8,098 bases of DNA from JAKSUT01 sp045616505 (GTDB lineage: Bacteria; Cyanobacteriota; Vampirovibrionia; Gastranaerophilales; Gastranaerophilaceae): assembly GCA_045616505.1 (NCBI GenBank), contig JAZLGV010000090.1, positions 1 to 8,098 of the forward strand, read 5' to 3'. The notes below the pieces were generated by a model. That model was not told the DNA's origin. It ran no database searches and saw nothing but the letters and a program-made list of their open reading frames with translations. The position numbers and the translations under genes are program-made. Numbering within the stretch: position 1 is the stretch's first letter; each line of letters starts with the position of its first letter. Positions 1 to 6,491 of this stretch are shown piece by piece.

Positions 1-31
1 AGAAGCTGTTGAAAAAGCTAAAACTCTATAG
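1..31 (+). CDS. atpD: F1 ATP synthase beta subunit, C-terminal end only (partial)
   Basis: Only the last nine codons and a TAG stop (29-31) lie in the window. They read EAVEKAKTL in the frame starting at base 2. This closely matches the usual end of F1 beta subunits (E. coli beta ends in EAVEKAKKL), and atpC follows 14 bases later, the standard atpD-atpC order. The beta subunit carries the catalytic nucleotide sites of F1. The identification rests on a very short tail plus gene order. Confidence 0.85.
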   Translation, partial: EAVEKAKTL

Positions 32-45
32 GATAAAGGATAAAA

Positions 46-447
46 ATGTCAAATAAATTACATTTAAAAATCACAACTCATGAAAAAACTGTTTTTGATT
101 CAGATGTTGATGAAATATACTCAAAAGGTTCAAACGGTGAATTTGGTGTTTTGCCAAACCACATACCTTTCATGACTCCATTAGAAATTGGGGTAACAAA
201 GGTTGTAAAAGACGGCAAACCTACTGTTTTTACAGTTATGGGCGGTATATTTCAACTAAAAGATAATGATGCAATTATTTTAACTCAAACAGCTGAACCT
301 GCAGAAGAAATTGACGTTGAAAGAGCAAAAGAAGCTAAAAAACGTGCATTAGAAAGACTAGAAAAAAAAGATAGTGAACTAGATGCAACAAGAGCAGAAC
401 TTTCAATGGCAAGAGCAATGGCAAGATTAAAAGCAGCTAACAAGTAG
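46..447 (+). CDS. atpC: F1 ATP synthase epsilon subunit
   Basis: Epsilon is a central-stalk subunit of F1 that links rotation to catalysis and can inhibit ATP hydrolysis. The protein is 133 aa, the normal length. The N-terminal beta-sandwich domain (about residues 1-85) has the family motif GEFGVLPNHIP at 31-41. The C-terminal part (about 88-133) is a charged two-helix hairpin beginning IDVERAKEAKKRA; IDVERA fits the I/L-D-x-x-R-A motif known to bind ATP in some bacterial epsilon subunits. The ATG at 46 is preceded by AAGGA (36-40) with a 5-nt gap. It lies 14 bases after the atpD stop and is clearly the last gene of the atp operon, because a strong terminator follows. Confidence 0.97.
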   Translation: MSNKLHLKITTHEKTVFDSDVDEIYSKGSNGEFGVLPNHIPFMTPLEIGVTKVVKDGKPTVFTVMGGIFQLKDNDAIILTQTAEPAEEIDVERAKEAKKRALERLEKKDSELDATRAELSMARAMARLKAANK

Positions 448-467
448 TTGTTATTTCAAATAATTAG

Positions 468-500
468 AAAAGAGATGTTATTTTTAACATCTCTTTTTTT
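468..500 (+). terminator. Intrinsic terminator ending the atp operon
   Basis: A perfect inverted repeat pairs 468-480 with 485-497 around a 4-nt TTTT loop; its core is AGAGATGTTA/TAACATCTCT. A run of T (494-500) follows, as in a Rho-independent terminator. It starts 20 bases after the atpC stop. Read from the other strand, only a short T-run follows the hairpin, so it may also slow transcription leaving pheA, but less efficiently. Confidence 0.92.
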
Positions 501-528
501 ATAACTTTTTACCAATTTTATTTTTTAA

Positions 529-1380
529 TTAAAATCTTTCAAAAGACCCTACAAGTCTTATATAAGGAGTTATTTTTTCTACTTCCTTATACAATTTTGA
601 AATAGTTTCATCCAAAATATTACCTTTAAAATTTACAAACAAGGTATAATCATCTTGTTCTATTCTTCCTGGACGTGAATCTATCGCGATAATATTTATT
701 GAATACTTTTGAAAAACCTGCAATACTTCAAGCAAAGCACCTGTTTTGTGATGAAGAGAAAAAGCTATTGTAGTAAAATCATTTTCAGATTTTGGCATAT
801 CAATATTTCCCACAAGAGCAAATCTTGTTTTGTTATCAACATCATCATTAATATTATCTTTTAAAATATTCAAATTATAATCTTGCGCTGTTTTTTCTGT
901 TCCAATCGCGGCGTAAGTTAAATTTAAATTTTGAAGTTTTTTTGCTGCTTCATCAGTATTTGCAACTTCTATAAGTTCTAAATGATAAGGAAATTGAGCT
1001 TTCAAAAAAGCTTGGCATTGAGAAATTGCTTTTGGATGAGCAATAACACCTGAAATACTATAAATTTCTGTTGTTCTTGAAATCAAACAGTGTTTAACAG
1101 GAATTATATTTTCTGACAAAAATCTAATATTATCATTGGTTTTAATAATATTATCTAAAGTTTCTCTAACAGTTCCTTCAACTGAATTTTCAACAGGAAC
1201 AACTCCCAAAGTATTTGGGTTTTCATTAACAAAATCCAAAACTTCTTTTATTGTACGCATAGGGTTTTGTGACATATAACCCAAATCATATTTTTTGCAA
1301 AAAATATCTTTTGCCATTTCTGTATAAGAACCCCCTGGTCCTAAATATGCGATATGTCTAACTTGTTCGAAAATTGACAT
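529..1380 (-). CDS. pheA: Prephenate dehydratase with C-terminal ACT domain
   Basis: Converts prephenate to phenylpyruvate in phenylalanine synthesis; cytosolic. The protein is 283 aa, the size of a monofunctional enzyme with no chorismate mutase domain. The catalytic domain (about 8-192) shows YLGPGGSYTE (12-21), VVPVENSVEGTV (60-71), HPKAISQC (115-122) and NKTRF (183-187), whose Thr185 matches the conserved catalytic threonine of the TRF motif. The ACT domain (about 202-281) has GALLEVL (214-220) and DSRP (234-237), equivalent to the ESRP phenylalanine-binding motif, so feedback inhibition by phenylalanine is expected. I chose the ATG at 1380 because GGAG (1393-1390) sits 9 nt upstream and the family N-terminus begins there. 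The frame stays open for 83 more codons, but that stretch lies antisense to the mutase gene. Transcribed alone and convergent with atpC. Confidence 0.95.
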   Translation of the reverse strand: MSIFEQVRHIAYLGPGGSYTEMAKDIFCKKYDLGYMSQNPMRTIKEVLDFVNENPNTLGVVPVENSVEGTVRETLDNIIKTNDNIRFLSENIIPVKHCLISRTTEIYSISGVIAHPKAISQCQAFLKAQFPYHLELIEVANTDEAAKKLQNLNLTYAAIGTEKTAQDYNLNILKDNINDDVDNKTRFALVGNIDMPKSENDFTTIAFSLHHKTGALLEVLQVFQKYSINIIAIDSRPGRIEQDDYTLFVNFKGNILDETISKLYKEVEKITPYIRLVGSFERF

Positions 1381-1449
1381 TTGAAAAAACTCCATGCTTT
1401 TTGTAATATAAACTATGTTATTCTTACATTTTACAAAAAGGTTAAGTAC
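1381..1449. promoter_or_regulatory. Divergent pheA / phosphohexomutase intergenic region with putative promoters
   Basis: These 69 bases separate two divergent start codons and must hold both promoters. For the + strand gene, TTGAAA (1381-1386) and TAATAT (1404-1409) are 17 nt apart. For pheA, a TATATT (minus strand, 1410-1405) could be a -10, but no good -35 lies at the right distance. The two -10 candidates overlap, so the promoters may compete. In such AT-rich DNA these hexamers are weak evidence. Confidence 0.3.
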
Positions 1450-2835
1450 ATGGCAAACATTAAATTTGGAACAGACGGATGGAGAGCAATAGTTGGAAAA
1501 GATTTTAACGAAAAAAACGTTGAAACAGTTACAAAAGCTATTGCAAAATATATTATTGAAAATTTCAAAGAAAAAAAGATTTTGATTGGTTATGACCCAA
1601 GAAATAAAGCAGACGATTTCGCAAACCAATCAGCAAATATTTTAAAAGATTTAGGTTTTGAAGTTCTTTTATCTGAAAAAATTGTTCCAACTCCAGTATT
1701 AGCTTATGGAGCAAAAAACCTTAATACATGTGCAATAATGTTTACCGCATCGCACAATCCACCTGAATATTTAGGAATGAAATTCATTCCAAATTACGCA
1801 GGTCCTGCAACAAAAGAAATTACAGATGCACTTACAAATAACTTAAATGCAAATGTAGAAAAAACATCTACCGGAAAAATCATTTTATACGATTTTTTGC
1901 CTGAATATCAAAAACACATTGAAAAATTAATTGATTTTGAAAAAATCAAAACATTAAATTCAAAAATTTTATACAATGGTTTATATTCAGCATCTATCGG
2001 TTATTTTGACAAAATTTTACAAGATAACGGAATAGAAATTGAAACAATGAACATGTTCCGTGATGTAAATTTTGCAGGTGGCATGCCTGACCCTAAACCT
2101 GAATATTTAAAAGATTTGATTGAAAAAATCAAACAAAGCAAAGAAACAACTATCGGTGTTTCAAATGACGGCGATGGTGATAGATTTGGAATTATAAACG
2201 AAAATGGTGAATTTGTTACTGCAAACGAAATAATTTCTATTTTGCTTTTATATCTAAAAGAAAATAAAAAACTAGAAGGTTCATTAGTAAAAACGGTTGC
2301 AGGAAGTTTACTGTTAAACAAAATTGCAGAAAAAACAAACACAGAAGTTATAGAAACAGCCGTTGGTTTCAAACATGTTGGAGAAGCAATGAGAAAATTT
2401 AATCCTATCATTGGTGGTGAAGAATCAGGAGGATTAAGTATTCAAAACCATATTCCTGAAAAAGACGGAATTATTGCTGATTTACTAGTTCTTGAAGCTA
2501 TGGCAGTAAAAGAAAAATCTTTAGTTGAATTGCAAAAAGAAGTTGAAACACTAGCAAATGCAAAATATTTAAATGAAAGAATTGACTTAAAACTTGAAAG
2601 CCAAGAACAAGTAAAAACAGCATTAGAAAAAATGAATTCTTTTGAAAAAATTGCAGAATTTAAAGTTATCAAAAAAGATGCAAAAGACGGAATAAAGATT
2701 TATCTCGAAGACGAACAAAGCTGGATATTAGTAAGAGCATCAGGAACAGAACCTTTGCTTCGTATCTATTTTGAAACTGACAAAGAAGAAAAAATGACTC
2801 TTTTACAAAAAGATGTATTAAACTTGATAAAATAA
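1450..2835 (+). CDS. Alpha-D-phosphohexomutase (phosphoglucomutase/phosphomannomutase family)
   Basis: Interconverts hexose 1- and 6-phosphates through a phosphoserine enzyme; it would feed glycogen or sugar-nucleotide synthesis. The protein is 461 aa, the usual four-domain length. Visible signatures are FGTDGWRA (6-13), the phosphoserine loop TASHNPPEY (99-107; Ser101), the metal loop NDGDGDR (239-245; Asp240, 242, 244), the sugar-binding loop GGEESGG (322-328) and the C-terminal phosphate-binding loop RASGTEP (429-435). GEES resembles phosphoglucomutase-type loops more than the GEMSGH of PMM/PGM or the GEQSGH of GlmM, so glucose phosphates are the likelier substrate, but specificity cannot be fixed from sequence. 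The ATG at 1450 has AAGG 8 nt upstream and gives the expected N-terminus. A frame-open TTG at 1381 would add 23 atypical residues and is not used. A 138-aa unknown gene follows after 36 bases. Confidence 0.93.
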   Translation: MANIKFGTDGWRAIVGKDFNEKNVETVTKAIAKYIIENFKEKKILIGYDPRNKADDFANQSANILKDLGFEVLLSEKIVPTPVLAYGAKNLNTCAIMFTASHNPPEYLGMKFIPNYAGPATKEITDALTNNLNANVEKTSTGKIILYDFLPEYQKHIEKLIDFEKIKTLNSKILYNGLYSASIGYFDKILQDNGIEIETMNMFRDVNFAGGMPDPKPEYLKDLIEKIKQSKETTIGVSNDGDGDRFGIINENGEFVTANEIISILLLYLKENKKLEGSLVKTVAGSLLLNKIAEKTNTEVIETAVGFKHVGEAMRKFNPIIGGEESGGLSIQNHIPEKDGIIADLLVLEAMAVKEKSLVELQKEVETLANAKYLNERIDLKLESQEQVKTALEKMNSFEKIAEFKVIKKDAKDGIKIYLEDEQSWILVRASGTEPLLRIYFETDKEEKMTLLQKDVLNLIK

Positions 2836-2871
2836 AATATTTTGTTTAAAATCACTAAAAGAGGAGAAACA

Positions 2872-3288
2872 ATGCAAGTAAACAAAATTAATTCAACACA
2901 AAATTTCGGAATGAATCTATTTGCCGATGAATCTTTTTGGGCAGATGTAAACTATCAACTATGGTCTAAAGGGGAAAAAAATGTTCCTAAAAAATTATTA
3001 AAACAATTAGAAAAGATAGAAAATTATCCACTTAAAGATACTTATGAAATACAAAAAGTTTCAAATACAATTCAAAAACCAGTTGAAAATAATATTTTTC
3101 AAAAATTTCAAACTCTTTTAGAAGATGGTTATATGTTAATTGATAAAACAAAAAACAAAGTAGTTTTAAAACAAACAAAAACTAATCCAATAAAAAAATA
3201 TTATATTCCAGAAATTGAACAAGCTGATTTTATAGAAACAATTTCAAAAAATCTAAAAAAACTGATGAAAATGGAAAAAATAAAATAA
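2872..3288 (+). CDS. Hypothetical protein with N-terminal NFG tag
   Basis: I do not recognise a functional family. The protein is 138 aa, lysine-rich and mostly predicted helical, with no signal peptide, membrane segment or cysteine pair. It begins MQVNKINSTQNFGMN: a short polar stretch, then Asn-Phe-Gly at 11-13. From memory, such short 'INxTxNFG' beginnings recur on many unrelated small proteins of Gastranaerophilales. The middle (about 43-100) looks like helices followed by a short strand pair near GYMLIDKTKNKVVL. The ATG at 2872 is set by a strong GAGGAG site (2861-2866) 5 nt upstream; a TTG at 2842 in frame has no such support. It lies 36 bases after the mutase gene with no terminator between, so it is probably co-transcribed, and it ends at a strong hairpin. 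Confidence 0.8.
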   Translation: MQVNKINSTQNFGMNLFADESFWADVNYQLWSKGEKNVPKKLLKQLEKIENYPLKDTYEIQKVSNTIQKPVENNIFQKFQTLLEDGYMLIDKTKNKVVLKQTKTNPIKKYYIPEIEQADFIETISKNLKKLMKMEKIK

Positions 3289-3292
3289 ATAA

Positions 3293-3323
3293 AAAAGGTG
3301 CAAAAGAAAAATTTGCACCTTTT
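3293..3323. terminator. Bidirectional intrinsic terminator
   Basis: A 12-bp perfect stem, AAAAGGTGCAAA (3293-3304) with TTTGCACCTTTT (3312-3323), encloses a 7-nt loop. On the + strand it follows the 138-aa gene's stop by 4 bases and the stem ends in TTTT, with GTTTAT after it. On the - strand the stem runs into TTTTTTATTTATTTTA, a better U-tract, and it lies 25 bases beyond the stop of the WYD-repeat gene. It can therefore end both convergent transcripts. Confidence 0.9.
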
Positions 3324-3348
3324 GTTTATACAATTTAAATTTTAACAA

Positions 3349-3717
3349 TTAATCTTTTACGTCTTCTTCTTTAATTTTTTCAACAACCATTTTTGCCATT
3401 TCTTTTGCAATAACGTGTTGAGTTTCTGGAGGACAACCTTGAAGCATAGTCATCGCTGTTTTTAAAGTTGAATCAATATCATACCAACGATTATTTTTAC
3501 TATTTTCTTCTACACCTGCTTCAACTGCTGAAATAATATCTTCAACTGCTTCATATTCTGAACTTTCAATATTATGTTCAATAATAATTTTAATCAAATT
3601 CAACGCAATACTAATTTGAGATTGGTCGTCTGATTGTTCTAATGTTTTCATTGCAGAAGATAATACAGGGTCTTTATCATACCATCTTCTATAACTTGGT
3701 GTATATTCGTCTTTCAT
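3349..3717 (-). CDS. Unknown protein with two WYD repeats, downstream of fixX
   Basis: No function is recognised. The 122-aa acidic protein is an internal duplication. RRWYDKDPVLSSAMKTL (10-26) and NRWYDIDSTLKTAMTML (76-92) share R-W-Y-D-x-D-x2-L-x2-A-M-x2-L exactly 66 residues apart, and each copy is followed by a helical stretch (about 32-48 and 98-117). A linker helix (about 52-72) joins them. There is no signal peptide or membrane segment; the single cysteine is Cys95. The ATG at 3717 has AAAGGGA (3731-3725) 7 nt upstream. It lies 29 bases after the fixX stop on the same strand with no terminator between, so it is probably the third gene of the fixC-fixX operon, ending at the hairpin at 3293-3323. 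A link to FixCX (assembly, partner binding) is only suggested by position. Confidence 0.85.
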   Translation of the reverse strand: MKDEYTPSYRRWYDKDPVLSSAMKTLEQSDDQSQISIALNLIKIIIEHNIESSEYEAVEDIISAVEAGVEENSKNNRWYDIDSTLKTAMTMLQGCPPETQHVIAKEMAKMVVEKIKEEDVKD

Positions 3718-3746
3718 ATCTATGTCCCTTTCTATAACTAATAAAA

Positions 3747-4043
3747 CTAACCTCTTTTAAATATAACTCCTCTGTTACCTTGTGGGTATTGCCAATTTAT
3801 CGATTTTTGTTCACATGCAATTTTACATGCTCCACACTCTAAACAGTTTTCATATCTTACAAGTATTTCCTGTTTTTCTTCACTCCATTCATAAACATTT
3901 GCCGGACAAATCGATGTACAAATCTTTGATACGCAATTTTTGCACTTTTCATTATCCAAAACTAAATGAGATTCTTCACTAGGAAAACTCTTTACTTTAA
4001 ATAGTTTATCATCAATATTAAATTTTTGTTCATTATTTTCCAT
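3747..4043 (-). CDS. fixX: FixX-type ferredoxin-like protein
   Basis: Small iron-sulfur electron carrier partnering FixC, equivalent to the ferredoxin domain of ETF:quinone oxidoreductase. It is 98 aa, the usual FixX size. Eight cysteines occur in two groups: Cys34, 37, 42 and 46 (C-x2-C-x4-C-x3-CP) and Cys67, 70, 73 and 77 (CLECGACKIAC), enough for one or two [4Fe-4S] clusters. The pattern CPANVYEW, then CLECGAC, then WQYPQGNRGV is diagnostic for FixX. The start ATG at 4043 overlaps the end of fixC by 11 bases, and its GGGG ribosome site (4053-4050) lies inside fixC, so translation is probably coupled. No fixA or fixB flanks the pair. Confidence 0.94.
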   Translation of the reverse strand: MENNEQKFNIDDKLFKVKSFPSEESHLVLDNEKCKNCVSKICTSICPANVYEWSEEKQEILVRYENCLECGACKIACEQKSINWQYPQGNRGVIFKRG

Positions 4044-5331
4044 GAATTACCCCAAAAAGAATTTTCATAAAGCCAATTCCATCTTTTATCAACTCAGAAA
4101 GACTTCTGCTTGTTACAAATTTTCTTATAAAAGTTCTATATTTTCTTGTTTTTGGAACACCATCAACAGTTGTAAACATTTCAAAAAAGTCTGTAATTTT
4201 TTGCAAATAATAACCGAAATAAGATGCGTTTCTATCATGTGCAATATCCATAACGTTTTTGTATGTTCTCAAATCCTTTATGACAAAAGATTTTTCTAAT
4301 TTTTTCTGATAAAGTGAAAGAGCATTTTTTGAAAAATCTTCTTTTTCAATTGCTTGTATTGCAGTTTCTGCCGCATATTTTCCACTCATCATAGCAAGAT
4401 TTGTTCCTTCAAAATGAACGTTATTAACAAGCATTGCTGCATCGCCAACAATCATCACACCATCTGCATATAATGTCGGAATTTTTTTATATCCGCCTTC
4501 TGGAATTAAATGAGCAGAATATTCTTGTATTTCTGCATCTTTCAATAAATTTTTAAATGCAGGATGGGATTTCATTTTATCTAACACTTCATAAGGTTTT
4601 AATTTTCTTTTTATAAGCTCATCTAAACCTATTCCTAAACCGATAGAAATAGAATCTTTATTTGTATATAAAAAGCCCATTCCAAGCATGCCAGTCATAG
4701 GATCGCCAATAAGCTCATAAGCACAACCTTCACCGTCTGACAAATTAAACCTTTCTTCAATCTTTTCTTTTGGAAGTTTTAATACTTCTTTTACTGCAAG
4801 TGCAACATCATTTGGTTTTATTTCTTTTCTTAACCCAATTTGTTTAGCAAGTAAAGAATTTACGCCATCTGCCAAAATTACAATGTCTGCATAATAATTT
4901 TCTAATTCTGTTCTAACGCCAATAACTTTTTCTTCTTGAACAATTAATTCTCTAACAACTGTTTCTGTTGCAAATATAACACCCGCTTTTTTAGCTTCTT
5001 CAGCCATCCAACGGTCAAATTTTCCTCTCATCACAGAATATGCGTTATTATCTTTTTCAGAAAAATAACCGACTGAAACTTCTTTATCTTGGGTTCTTAT
5101 CAAATATTTGTGTTGAACAATTTTTCTTTCTAATGGTGCTTTTTCTTCAAAATCAGGGAAAATTTCTGCTGTCGGTTTAGTATAAATTGCACCACCGAAA
5201 ACATTTTTCGCACCAGAAAAATTTCCTCTTTCAATTAAAACAACTTTTTTACCTGCACGAGCAAGAGTAATCGCCGCAGAAATACCTGCTGGGCCACCAC
5301 CTACTACTATTACTTGTGCAGAATTTTTCAT
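4033..5331 (-). CDS. fixC: FixC-type FAD oxidoreductase (ETF:quinone oxidoreductase family)
   Basis: FAD enzyme that, in characterised Fix/Etf ABCX systems, takes electrons from the FixAB flavoprotein and passes them to quinone with FixX, at the membrane surface. The protein is 432 aa, normal for FixC. It has the dinucleotide-binding start VIVVGGGPAG (7-16) with the strand-2 acidic residue in LIERG (32-36), ILADGVNS (152-159), LIPEGGY (275-281), and the second FAD motif VGDAAMLVNNVHFEGTN (295-311). The VNN-HFEGTN form is typical of FixC/ETF-QO and separates it from geranylgeranyl reductases. The C-terminal part (about 345-430) is helical with hydrophobic patches that could sit on the membrane. 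The start at 5331 has a modest AGGT 7 nt upstream and a near-consensus promoter. First gene of the likely operon fixC-fixX-WYD protein; fixAB are absent from this window. Confidence 0.93.
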   Translation of the reverse strand: MKNSAQVIVVGGGPAGISAAITLARAGKKVVLIERGNFSGAKNVFGGAIYTKPTAEIFPDFEEKAPLERKIVQHKYLIRTQDKEVSVGYFSEKDNNAYSVMRGKFDRWMAEEAKKAGVIFATETVVRELIVQEEKVIGVRTELENYYADIVILADGVNSLLAKQIGLRKEIKPNDVALAVKEVLKLPKEKIEERFNLSDGEGCAYELIGDPMTGMLGMGFLYTNKDSISIGLGIGLDELIKRKLKPYEVLDKMKSHPAFKNLLKDAEIQEYSAHLIPEGGYKKIPTLYADGVMIVGDAAMLVNNVHFEGTNLAMMSGKYAAETAIQAIEKEDFSKNALSLYQKKLEKSFVIKDLRTYKNVMDIAHDRNASYFGYYLQKITDFFEMFTTVDGVPKTRKYRTFIRKFVTSRSLSELIKDGIGFMKILFGVIHGK

Positions 5332-5337
5332 ACATAG

Positions 5338-5383
5338 AACCTAAATAGTTTACTTTTAGTATTATACAATGAATTTTTAGGTT
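5338..5383. repeat. 8-bp inverted repeat around the fixC -10 box, possible operator
   Basis: AACCTAAA (5338-5345) and TTTAGGTT (5376-5383) are perfect reverse complements 30 bases apart. The right arm fills the -35/-10 spacer of the putative fixC promoter; the left arm covers the ribosome site of fixC. The placement suits a repressor, but the arms are short. TTTAGGTT also occurs inside coding sequence near 1650 and 6778 as Leu-Gly-Phe codons, so chance is possible. Confidence 0.3.
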
Positions 5384-5389
5384 TGTAAA
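5361..5389 (-). promoter_or_regulatory. Putative sigma-70 promoter for fixC operon
   Basis: On the minus strand, TTTACA (5389-5384; five of six to consensus) and a perfect TATAAT (5366-5361) are separated by exactly 17 nt (5383-5367). Transcription would begin near 5354, giving a leader of about 22 nt before the fixC ATG at 5331. This is the best promoter in the window. Confidence 0.72.
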
Positions 5390-5409
5390 ATATTTTTATT
5401 TGATATAAA
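5383..5409 (+). promoter_or_regulatory. Putative extended -10 promoter for aroF
   Basis: TGATATAAA (5401-5409) is an extended -10 element: TG, one base, then TATAAA (five of six). A possible -35, TTGTAA (5383-5388), lies 15 nt upstream, shorter than ideal, as tolerated with extended -10 elements. The start would be near 5416, leaving a leader of about 29 nt. The -35 overlaps the -35 of the divergent fixC promoter. Confidence 0.5.
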
Positions 5410-5444
5410 CTTATTAAAAATTAAAGTTTTTAGAGGGTTTTAAT

Positions 5445-6458
5445 ATGCTAATTATAATGAAACGTGGTGCATCTGAAAAAAATATTGAAGATGTAAAAAG
5501 TTTTATAGAAAGAAAAGGCTTTAATGCTCATATTTCAAAGGGTGAAATCCAAACAGTCATTGGCGCTGTTGGTGAAAAAGTTATCGACCCAAGAGATATA
5601 GAACTTCTTGAAGGCGTAAGCGAAGTTATAAAAATCACAACAAATTACAAACTTGCAAGCCGTATTTTTCAAGAAAAAGACACTATTATAGAAGTTAATG
5701 GTGTTAAATTCGGCGGTGGAAATGTTGGAACAATCGCAGGTCCTTGTTCTGTTGAAAGTTTTGAACAAATGGATGAAACAGCAAAACAATTAAGCAAAAC
5801 TGGTGTAAAAATTCTTAGAGGCGGAGCTTTCAAACCTAGAACATCACCTTATTCTTTTCAAGGACTTGGTGAAGACGGATTAAAAATTTTAAGAAAAGTC
5901 GCTGACAAATATAAAATGGCTGTTGTTTCAGAAATAATGGAAATTTCACAAATTCCATTATTTGAAAAATATGTTGATATTTTCCAAGTTGGAGCAAGAA
6001 ACATGCAAAACTTCAACTTGCTTAAAGAACTTGGTTTTATAAGAAAACCTGTATTAATTAAAAGAGGACTTGCTGCAACATTTGAAGAATTACTTATGGC
6101 AGCAGAATATATTTTGTCAGGTGGAAACTCTCAAGTTATGCTTTGCGAAAGAGGAATTAGAACTTTTGAAAAAGTTACAAGAAACACTCTTGATTTAAGC
6201 GCAATTCCTGTAATCCAAAAAGTAAGTCATCTTCCAATTCTTGTTGATCCAAGTCATGGAACAGGTTTGAGAGATAAAGTTGCTCCAATGTCTAGAGCTG
6301 CACTTGCAGCGGGTTGCGACGGATTGATAATTGAAGTTCACAACAAACCTGAATGTGCGCTTTGCGATGGTGCTCAATCTCTTTATCCACAACAATTTAG
6401 TCAGTTATATAAAGAATTGAAAAAAATTGCACCAATTATTAACAAAAAAATTATTTAG
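5445..6458 (+). CDS. aroF: DAHP synthase, type I-beta, with N-terminal regulatory domain
   Basis: Condenses phosphoenolpyruvate and erythrose 4-phosphate to DAHP, the first step of the shikimate pathway; cytosolic and metal-dependent. The protein is 337 aa, one residue shorter than the well-studied Thermotoga maritima enzyme. It has the same two-part layout: a ferredoxin-like regulatory domain (about 1-66) and a TIM barrel (about 80-335). Catalytic motifs are GPCSVES (99-105), KPRTSPYSFQG (130-140), QVGARNMQN (181-189), LIKRG (204-208), VDPSHGTG (267-274) and IEVHNKPECALCDG (296-309). The metal ligands Cys101, His271, Glu297 and Asp308 align with Cys102, His272, Glu298 and Asp309 of T. maritima. 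That enzyme is inhibited by tyrosine through its extra domain, so similar control is likely here. The ATG at 5445 has AGAGGG (5432-5437) 7 nt upstream. Divergent from fixC. Confidence 0.97.
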   Translation: MLIIMKRGASEKNIEDVKSFIERKGFNAHISKGEIQTVIGAVGEKVIDPRDIELLEGVSEVIKITTNYKLASRIFQEKDTIIEVNGVKFGGGNVGTIAGPCSVESFEQMDETAKQLSKTGVKILRGGAFKPRTSPYSFQGLGEDGLKILRKVADKYKMAVVSEIMEISQIPLFEKYVDIFQVGARNMQNFNLLKELGFIRKPVLIKRGLAATFEELLMAAEYILSGGNSQVMLCERGIRTFEKVTRNTLDLSAIPVIQKVSHLPILVDPSHGTGLRDKVAPMSRAALAAGCDGLIIEVHNKPECALCDGAQSLYPQQFSQLYKELKKIAPIINKKII

Positions 6459-6491
6459 GGGTTTTTAAAGACTTAAAAAGGTATAAAATTT

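Noticed and set aside
1381..1449. TTG start adding 23 residues to the phosphohexomutase
   Set aside because: The added residues match nothing in the family, while the ATG at 1450 has AAGG 8 nt upstream and gives the standard N-terminus.
1381..1629. N-terminal extension of pheA by 83 codons on the minus strand
   Set aside because: It is antisense to the conserved start of the phosphohexomutase, is rich in Cys, Phe and Asn as shadow frames are, and the family N-terminus plus GGAG support the ATG at 1380.
2001..2672. Two open minus-strand frames (2001-2411 and 2442-2672)
   Set aside because: They are antisense to the conserved catalytic region of the phosphohexomutase and show no domain; low-complexity Ser/Phe composition marks them as shadows.
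3782..4299. Open plus-strand frames opposite fixX and fixC
   Set aside because: Antisense to well-recognised genes with intact motifs; no ribosome site and atypical composition.
5332..5444. T-box or amino-acid riboswitch ahead of aroF
   Set aside because: The whole intergenic region is 113 bases and the predicted leader is about 29, far too short; no terminator/antiterminator pair is visible.
5535..6395. Minus-strand frames opposite aroF
   Set aside because: Antisense to the DAHP synthase with all metal ligands intact; no start signals.
6462..6479. Hairpin TTTTTAA/TTAAAAA after aroF
   Set aside because: Seven A-T pairs only, no GC and no T-run after it; it directly precedes the ribosome site of the next gene, so it is unlikely to be a terminator.
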